A stretch of 28,545 nucleotides of DNA, from positions 1 to 28,545 of the forward strand of contig CAZNGY010000026.1 of assembly GCA_964572955.1 (NCBI GenBank), given 5' to 3'. Shown here one piece after another: positions 23,990-28,545 of the stretch. The stretch's first letter is position 1. Each line of letters opens with the position of its first letter. Position numbers and translations under genes: made by a program. The notes beneath the pieces were generated by a model. That model was given only the letters and a program-made list of their open reading frames with translations. It did not search any database and had not been told where the DNA came from. This DNA comes from UBA3775 sp964572955. GTDB lineage: Bacteria > Bacillota > Clostridia > Lachnospirales > Lachnospiraceae.

Positions 23990-24703
23990 TTATTTATCAA
24001 ACATCTTTATTTCACTTTCCGTAAGTTCCCTGTATTCACCCGGTTTAAGATTTTCATCTAATTCAAGTTTTCCGATTGAAAATCTCTTCAGATACATGAC
24101 ATTCATACCAAAATATGCAAGCATTCTCTTAACCTGGTGAAATCTTCCTTCAGTAACACTGACAATAACCTCGGATACACCTCTTTTTTTATCAGTTGAG
24201 ATAATTTCAAGTTCTGCCGGTTTACTTACAAAATCCCCCAGATCAATTCCTTTTTCAAATTCCGGTATAAAGTCAGTTTCAGCTATTCCTTCCGTAACTG
24301 CATAATATTTTTTTACCACTCTGTATCCCGGACTGGTAACTCTGTGTGAAAACTCGCCGTCATCAGTGATTAACAGTAATCCTTCCGTATCTATATCAAG
24401 TCTCCCCACCGGGAACACTCTCTTTTTTGCATAGTTCGGAAACAAATCTACCACAGTGGGATGCACATTGTCTTCAGTAGCTGATACATATCCTGCAGGT
24501 TTATTAAGCATATAATACAATTTTTCTTTATAGCTTACCTTTTTACCATCATATATTATACAGTCATTTTTCTCATCAATCTTTCGGTCCGGTTTTTTTT
24601 CTACGATACCGTTTACACTTACAAGCCCCTTAGATAAAGCCTTTTTTGCCTCTGTTCTCGTAAGCATGAAATTAAGCGATATGTATTTATCAAGTCTCAT
24701 CAT
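23990..24703 (-). CDS. RsuA-family 16S rRNA pseudouridine synthase
   Basis: Likely the enzyme for pseudouridine 516 of 16S rRNA or an RluB-type relative. With ATG at 24703 it has 237 residues: an N-terminal S4 domain (MRLDKYISLNFMLTRTEAKKALSKGLVSVNG), then the catalytic domain with YYMLNKPAGYVSATED, VFPVGRLDIDTEGLLLITDDG holding catalytic Asp103, and TEGRFHQVKRMLAYFG. The preferred ATG forms TAATG with the stop of the methyltransferase gene, with GGAG nine bases upstream; an ATG five codons earlier also opens the frame. Gene order suggests coupled translation of two rRNA-modifying enzymes. Confidence 0.93.
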   Translation of the reverse strand: MMRLDKYISLNFMLTRTEAKKALSKGLVSVNGIVEKKPDRKIDEKNDCIIYDGKKVSYKEKLYYMLNKPAGYVSATEDNVHPTVVDLFPNYAKKRVFPVGRLDIDTEGLLLITDDGEFSHRVTSPGYRVVKKYYAVTEGIAETDFIPEFEKGIDLGDFVSKPAELEIISTDKKRGVSEVIVSVTEGRFHQVKRMLAYFGMNVMYLKRFSIGKLELDENLKPGEYRELTESEIKMFDK

Positions 24704-26100
24704 TACATCAGTCTCCATCCTGGAAGATACTTGTTTTTCAGATTCCCATTTTTAACCTTTGCAAATCCCAGTGCAAATCCATCACATGTTACCAATGCAT
24801 AACCATCTTCAACAGTTTCATCCGTATTTATCGTTTCACACTTCAGATATTTTATCACATTTGGATCACTAAGCTTAAAATCTATACAGTTTGAATATTC
24901 TCCGGACCGTATTGAACTCGCAAGTGCCTGTGACGGCTCAAATCTGTTCTTTTTTAACTCACCGAGCAAAAGCCCGCTTCTCAAAATTCTCAAACCGGAA
25001 AGTGATGGAATATCTTCCGGAAGAAGGTAATATCTTCCATCTTTTTCACAAATATTCTCAGTATTAATTTCAAAATTAAGTTTACTTATTAATCTGCCTA
25101 ACTCATCAGGGATTTCAATTCTTTTGTTTTTTACAGCAATCGCACAGTCACATACTGAATCCGGTTTTTTTTCAAACACGGCAAGAAAATGCCCCTCACC
25201 TTCTACCTTGTGTGGCCATAGTCTTACACATTTATTCACATCATCTATAGGATTTTGCATCCATTCAGCATGACCTGTGTCAAAACCGATTTTCTCATAC
25301 AATACTTTCTTTTCATCCGGATATGCACTGCAAAGCTGCATTTCAGGATAATTTTCCAGGATATATCCTACGGTTTCCTCATCTTCCTCCGGTGAAAATG
25401 TGCAGGTTGAAAACAGAAGCTTTCCACCCGGTTTAAGCATGGCAATCGCATCTGGTAAAATACTCTTCTGAATATCTGAATAATACTTTGTTCCATACTG
25501 TTCCCAATTTTTTATAATAGCAGGCTGTTTTCTGAACATACCTTCACCGGAACATGGAGCATCAACAAGAATCCTGTCAAAATAGCCATAAAACGACTTA
25601 GCAAGTTTGGATGTCGGTTCACTTACAACAATTGCATTTCTTACCCCAAACAACTCAATATTTTTGAGAAGTGCCTTTGCTCTCGAATTGCTTACGTCAT
25701 TACTTACCAAAACTCCCTTACCTTGAAGCTTTGCTGCCAGTGCCGTACTTTTCCCTCCCGGTGCCGCACACAAATCAAGCACCCTATCCCCCGGTTTTAC
25801 ATCAAAAAGTGCTGCCGGTGTCATAGCACTGGGCTCCTGTATGTAATAAAGTCCTGCATAGTAATACGGATGCTTTGAAGGTATGTCATTTTCATCATAA
25901 AAAAATCCGCCCTCAATCCATGGGATTCTCGAAAGTTTAAAATCTGAAAGTTTTTGAAAATCCTCCGGGCTGATTTTCAATGTATTTATCCTTATACCGG
26001 ATTTATCCTTTTTGTCATAACTGTCAAGAAATAAATCATACTCATCTTTAAGCATTGATTTCATTCTCTGTCTAAATGACTCGGGTAATCTGTTTTTCAT
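24703..26100 (-). CDS. RsmF/NOL1-NOP2-Sun family rRNA m5C methyltransferase
   Basis: Predicted S-adenosylmethionine-dependent 5-methylcytosine methyltransferase acting on rRNA. The 465 residues contain an N-terminal helical region, the SAM site VLDLCAAPGGKSTALAAKL (about 107-125), VDAPCSGEGMFRK with the release cysteine, and FSTCTFSPEEDEE with the catalytic cysteine. A C-terminal RsmF-like extension (about 320-465) with a PUA-like ending, YALVTCDGFALGFAKVKNGNLKNKYLPGWR, distinguishes it from RsmB. GGAGG precedes the ATG closely. It follows the alarmone synthetase by 17 bases and overlaps the RsuA-type gene by one base. Confidence 0.93.
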   Translation of the reverse strand: MKNRLPESFRQRMKSMLKDEYDLFLDSYDKKDKSGIRINTLKISPEDFQKLSDFKLSRIPWIEGGFFYDENDIPSKHPYYYAGLYYIQEPSAMTPAALFDVKPGDRVLDLCAAPGGKSTALAAKLQGKGVLVSNDVSNSRAKALLKNIELFGVRNAIVVSEPTSKLAKSFYGYFDRILVDAPCSGEGMFRKQPAIIKNWEQYGTKYYSDIQKSILPDAIAMLKPGGKLLFSTCTFSPEEDEETVGYILENYPEMQLCSAYPDEKKVLYEKIGFDTGHAEWMQNPIDDVNKCVRLWPHKVEGEGHFLAVFEKKPDSVCDCAIAVKNKRIEIPDELGRLISKLNFEINTENICEKDGRYYLLPEDIPSLSGLRILRSGLLLGELKKNRFEPSQALASSIRSGEYSNCIDFKLSDPNVIKYLKCETINTDETVEDGYALVTCDGFALGFAKVKNGNLKNKYLPGWRLM

Positions 26101-26117
26101 ACTTCCTCCACGAATGA

Positions 26118-26921
26118 CTATTGATAAGCCTGTGCACCGTATCCTTCTGCAATCACATCAAGTTCCGCTGCAAAATGTTTTAATTTGCAAAGATCTTCCT
26201 GTCTGTAAATTTGAAAGAATTCATCCTGTATTCTTATTGCTTCACGCCTTGAACCGTTTCTGTAAATACTCATAATTGTCATAATAATATCACTGACTAT
26301 GGTATCCTGCTCATTCCTCATTGCCTGCGCCGCAACGACTTCATCTCTCACACTTGTAAGTTCAGCTTCAGAATCAACTATTCTTAATGCTGCCTCATTC
26401 AGACTTGCCTTTATCGAATCCGGCATATTTTCTTTATACTTATATTGAAGCGAATGTTCTATTGTTGACCAACAGTTCATTCCCATTGTTCTTATCTGAA
26501 TTTCAACATATATATCCTTAGGTCCGTTTATAAGCTGCACATTATATTTTACCTTCAAATGGTAACTTCTGTATCCGCTTTCCTTCGGATTTGATATATA
26601 GTCTTCCTCCTCAAGAACCTCCATATCATTTCTGTTTCGTATAAGTTCCACAACTTTCAGGCAATCATCCAGGAACTGACATATAATCCTTATTCCCGCA
26701 ATGTCAAATATATTATTTTCTATGGTATCGAGACTGATGTTTTTCTTCATTGTCTTGTCAAGTATCGAAGATATACTTTTCACTCGTCCCGAAACACTGT
26801 AAATCGGTGAATATAACCCCAATTCCTCCTGAGCCTTTTTTATGTGAGTAAATTTTGTTACAATCTCATCTACTGCCAAGGAATATGGCAGTAGAGTTTC
26901 TCTCCACATGTTTATTTCCAT
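26118..26921 (-). CDS. relQ: Small alarmone synthetase, RelQ type
   Basis: GTP pyrophosphokinase that makes (p)ppGpp and related alarmones. The 267 residues contain only a synthetase domain: GRVKSISSILDKT near residue 46, NIFDIAGIRIICQF with a metal-binding aspartate, NPKESGYRSYHLKVKY for the guanine-binding G-loop, and VEIQIRTMGMNCWSTIEHSLQYK with the catalytic glutamate. There is no hydrolase (HD) domain, TGS or ACT domain, so it is not Rel/SpoT. It is some 50 residues longer than B. subtilis RelQ, mainly at the helical C-terminus. It follows the LCP gene by 21 bases, an association worth noting between envelope synthesis and stringent signalling, though co-transcription is inferred. Confidence 0.92.
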   Translation of the reverse strand: MEINMWRETLLPYSLAVDEIVTKFTHIKKAQEELGLYSPIYSVSGRVKSISSILDKTMKKNISLDTIENNIFDIAGIRIICQFLDDCLKVVELIRNRNDMEVLEEEDYISNPKESGYRSYHLKVKYNVQLINGPKDIYVEIQIRTMGMNCWSTIEHSLQYKYKENMPDSIKASLNEAALRIVDSEAELTSVRDEVVAAQAMRNEQDTIVSDIIMTIMSIYRNGSRREAIRIQDEFFQIYRQEDLCKLKHFAAELDVIAEGYGAQAYQ

Positions 26922-26942
26922 TTTAAATCCCCATTTCTGTTT

Positions 26943-28202
26943 TTACATTCCGTACAGAGCCTCATGAAGTGTCTCTATATTTTGTTCTTCATATCCCTCT
27001 ATTGATAAAACTTCTCCAACTCCATTAACCGATACAGGAGTAAACAATCCCTCAGCCGGAATCATCATTGATTCCATGCTGTCCGTATGATGTTTGTTAT
27101 ATGCACTGAGCATTCCTGCCATATTGTCTGCCGAAATATTTGTTGTAATCGACCCAAGAACATTATTTGTAGTCTTAATCATATTCGGAAGACTCTGATC
27201 CTTATAACTCTCAAAAACGGAATTGATAACTCTTCTCTGTCTTAATGTCCGACCATAATCATCCGTAATACCATCAAAAGTAGGAACTTTTCTGATTCGG
27301 CAGAAACCAAGTGCCTGATTACCGTTCATTGAAACATTCCCCGCTGTCAAATTCCTGTTTAAAGGATCAGAAATATAATTTGTTGTATTTAAATACTCCG
27401 CTTCTCTACTGCTGATTTCCAAATTGACACCGCCGAGTGAATCAATCACATTTTCGAAATCATCATAACTTACCGAAGCATATGCATTTATAAAAATATG
27501 ATATGTGTTTTGAATTGTGTTTATCAACGTCTGTATACCATTCCCATGACTATATGCATAATTAAGCTTTCGATATTTATCCTGTCCGTCAATTTTTACA
27601 TAGGTGTCCCTCAATAGAGAAACCATGGTTATTTTTCCGGTATTAAGATTCTCCGATACAAGAATCATACTGTCAGTATTTGATGCACCTTCATTATGCT
27701 CTATTCCCACTAAAAGAACATTTACAACATTACTGTCATACACCCAGCCTTCAGGTATCGTCTCCGGCGGATTAAACTTTACCGTGTAATCCGTATTCAT
27801 TTTCTTTTCCGCATACATTGTTGCAGATTTGATAATAATATTCTGACCTGATTCCGTATATCTGAAAAACACAAATGTTCCTATCAATACAACAAGTACA
27901 CTGGCAAGAAATGCGATAATCTTTTTTCTGCGCTTCTTCTTTGCCGCCAGCTTTTTTTCCAGCAATCTTCTCTTTTTAATTCTTTTATAGTACTCATCAT
28001 CATGACTATACTCGTCATCATTCACTTTTCTGTCTGATACCGTTCCATACTCTGCTGACAGGTAACGGCTGTAATCATAGCTTTTTCCCTGTTTCAAAGA
28101 TTTGTCCGGGTTCCTTCTTTCAAAATCTTCCTCTTTAAGATACTTCTTTTTTAAAGCCCTGTCGACATCTTCAAAATAAGTATCATCATCTCTATATGAC
28201 AT
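26943..28202 (-). CDS. LytR-CpsA-Psr (LCP) family envelope protein
   Basis: LCP proteins transfer polyprenyl-linked glycopolymers, such as teichoic acids or capsule, to peptidoglycan outside the membrane. The 419 residues have a long, highly charged cytoplasmic N-terminus (about 1-94, many Asp, Glu, Lys and Arg), one transmembrane helix (about 95-113), and an extracellular LCP domain with VNVLLVGIEHNEGASNTDSMILVS, MVSLLRDTYVKIDG, KLNYAYSHG, the LGFCRIR segment and DDYGRTLRQRRV, which together form the phosphate-lipid binding pocket. The ATG at 28202 has GGAGG four bases upstream; the frame opens six codons earlier. It is the first gene of the eight-gene run, 107 bases after the PFL-family gene. 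Which polymer it handles is unknown. Confidence 0.93.
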   Translation of the reverse strand: MSYRDDDTYFEDVDRALKKKYLKEEDFERRNPDKSLKQGKSYDYSRYLSAEYGTVSDRKVNDDEYSHDDEYYKRIKKRRLLEKKLAAKKKRRKKIIAFLASVLVVLIGTFVFFRYTESGQNIIIKSATMYAEKKMNTDYTVKFNPPETIPEGWVYDSNVVNVLLVGIEHNEGASNTDSMILVSENLNTGKITMVSLLRDTYVKIDGQDKYRKLNYAYSHGNGIQTLINTIQNTYHIFINAYASVSYDDFENVIDSLGGVNLEISSREAEYLNTTNYISDPLNRNLTAGNVSMNGNQALGFCRIRKVPTFDGITDDYGRTLRQRRVINSVFESYKDQSLPNMIKTTNNVLGSITTNISADNMAGMLSAYNKHHTDSMESMMIPAEGLFTPVSVNGVGEVLSIEGYEEQNIETLHEALYGM

Positions 28203-28260
28203 TTTCCCTCCATAAGCCATGTCAAAACAGGCTTGATATAATTGATATATAACGCAATAA

Positions 28261-28290
28261 GTGTGAGAGTCTCATCAAAAACTCTCACAC
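28261..28290 (-). terminator. Hairpin after the PFL-family gene, probable terminator
   Basis: A perfect 10-bp stem GTGTGAGAGT/ACTCTCACAC around a 10-base loop lies 19 bases after the stop. The minus-strand sequence following it, TTATTGCGTT, is only moderately T-rich, so termination may be partial. I see no convincing promoter between it and the LCP gene. Confidence 0.5.
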
Positions 28291-28309
28291 CAATAATTAT
28301 AACCATATA

Positions 28310-28545
28310 TCAGTTTTTAAAACTATGTATAGGTGCCGGAATTCTTCCGCTTCTGTTGACAAAATCATCACATGAGAATGTATTTATCGGCATAATCGGA
28401 GCATATCCCAAAAGGCCTCCAAACTCAACCGTATCTCCCACGCCCTTTCCGATCACAGGAATAAGACGTACTGCCGTGGTTTTCTGATTTATCATTCCTA
28501 TAGCCATTTCATCAGCTATTACACCACTGATTGTTGTAGCTTTTG
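28310..28545 (-). CDS. PFL family protein (UPF0210/DUF711), 3' end only
   Basis: The last 77 or so codons of a gene that enters from the right edge; the frame is open from the window end to the TGA at 28310-28312. The family protein is roughly 450 residues, so most is missing. The C-terminal signature is well preserved: ISGVIADEMAIGMINQKTTAVRLIPV, then GDTVEFGGLLGYAPIMPIN and GRIPAPIHSFKN at the end. The family is related in structure to glycyl-radical/pyruvate-formate-lyase-like folds but has no well-established function. A methionine at 28507 looks like a start only because the upstream part is cut. Confidence 0.88.
   Translation of the reverse strand, partial: KATTISGVIADEMAIGMINQKTTAVRLIPVIGKGVGDTVEFGGLLGYAPIMPINTFSCDDFVNRSGRIPAPIHSFKN

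Noticed and set aside
1..28545. Search for mobile elements, CRISPR arrays, prophage, toxin-antitoxin or defence genes.
   Set aside because: No transposase, integrase, spaced repeats or defence domains were seen; all frames fit core metabolism, translation, RNA modification and envelope functions.

Overview
The window is A+T-rich, low-GC Firmicutes chromosome. The housekeeping order, the protein sequences and the short HisG plus HisZ pair point to Clostridia, most likely family Lachnospiraceae; the membrane-anchored GH5 cellulase suggests a gut or rumen fibre degrader. Every gene I can support lies on the minus strand, so transcription runs from high to low coordinates. No tRNA, rRNA, insertion sequence, CRISPR array or prophage was seen. 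This is mostly core genome with one accessory-looking insert.

In transcription order: (1) the 3' end of a PFL-family (UPF0210) gene, then a hairpin. (2) 28.2-21.2 kb, a tight eight-gene run: LCP-family envelope protein, small alarmone synthetase, rRNA m5C methyltransferase, RsuA-type pseudouridine synthase, HAD phosphatase, an unrecognised two-helix membrane protein, RluA-type pseudouridine synthase, and the RecU resolvase. (3) 21.1-16.3 kb, a partial histidine operon with a strong promoter: hisZ-hisG-hisD-hisIE, the last carrying a degenerate TIM-barrel N-terminus, followed by a 40-residue membrane protein with an excellent ribosome binding site and then a hairpin terminator. (4) 16.25-7.16 kb, the translation/transcription operon rimP-nusA-ylxR-ylxQ-infB-rbfA-nrnA-truB-ribF-rpsO, most genes touching or overlapping, with rpsO closed by a strong terminator. 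(5) 7.04-1.62 kb, a folate module driven by a promoter and a tetrahydrofolate riboswitch: folT (ECF substrate-binding component) and a double-length, two-domain folC, followed in the same direction by the anchored cellulase and a terminator. (6) pnp, cut by the left edge, with its own promoter embedded in that terminator and a long structured leader.

The order rimP ... rpsO ... pnp is the ancient bacterial order; the folT-folC-cellulase block is wedged between rpsO and pnp, which are neighbours in E. coli and B. subtilis. The most interesting points are the folT riboswitch with two mutually exclusive downstream hairpins, the tandem FolC fusion with a divergent N-terminal half, the promoter hidden in the cellulase terminator, the structured pnp and rpsO leaders, the hairpin-bearing leader of rimP, the near-identical 39-residue repeats in IF-2, and the 40-residue membrane protein. 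Several start codons were moved inward from the longest open frame because a clear Shine-Dalgarno sequence lies inside that frame.
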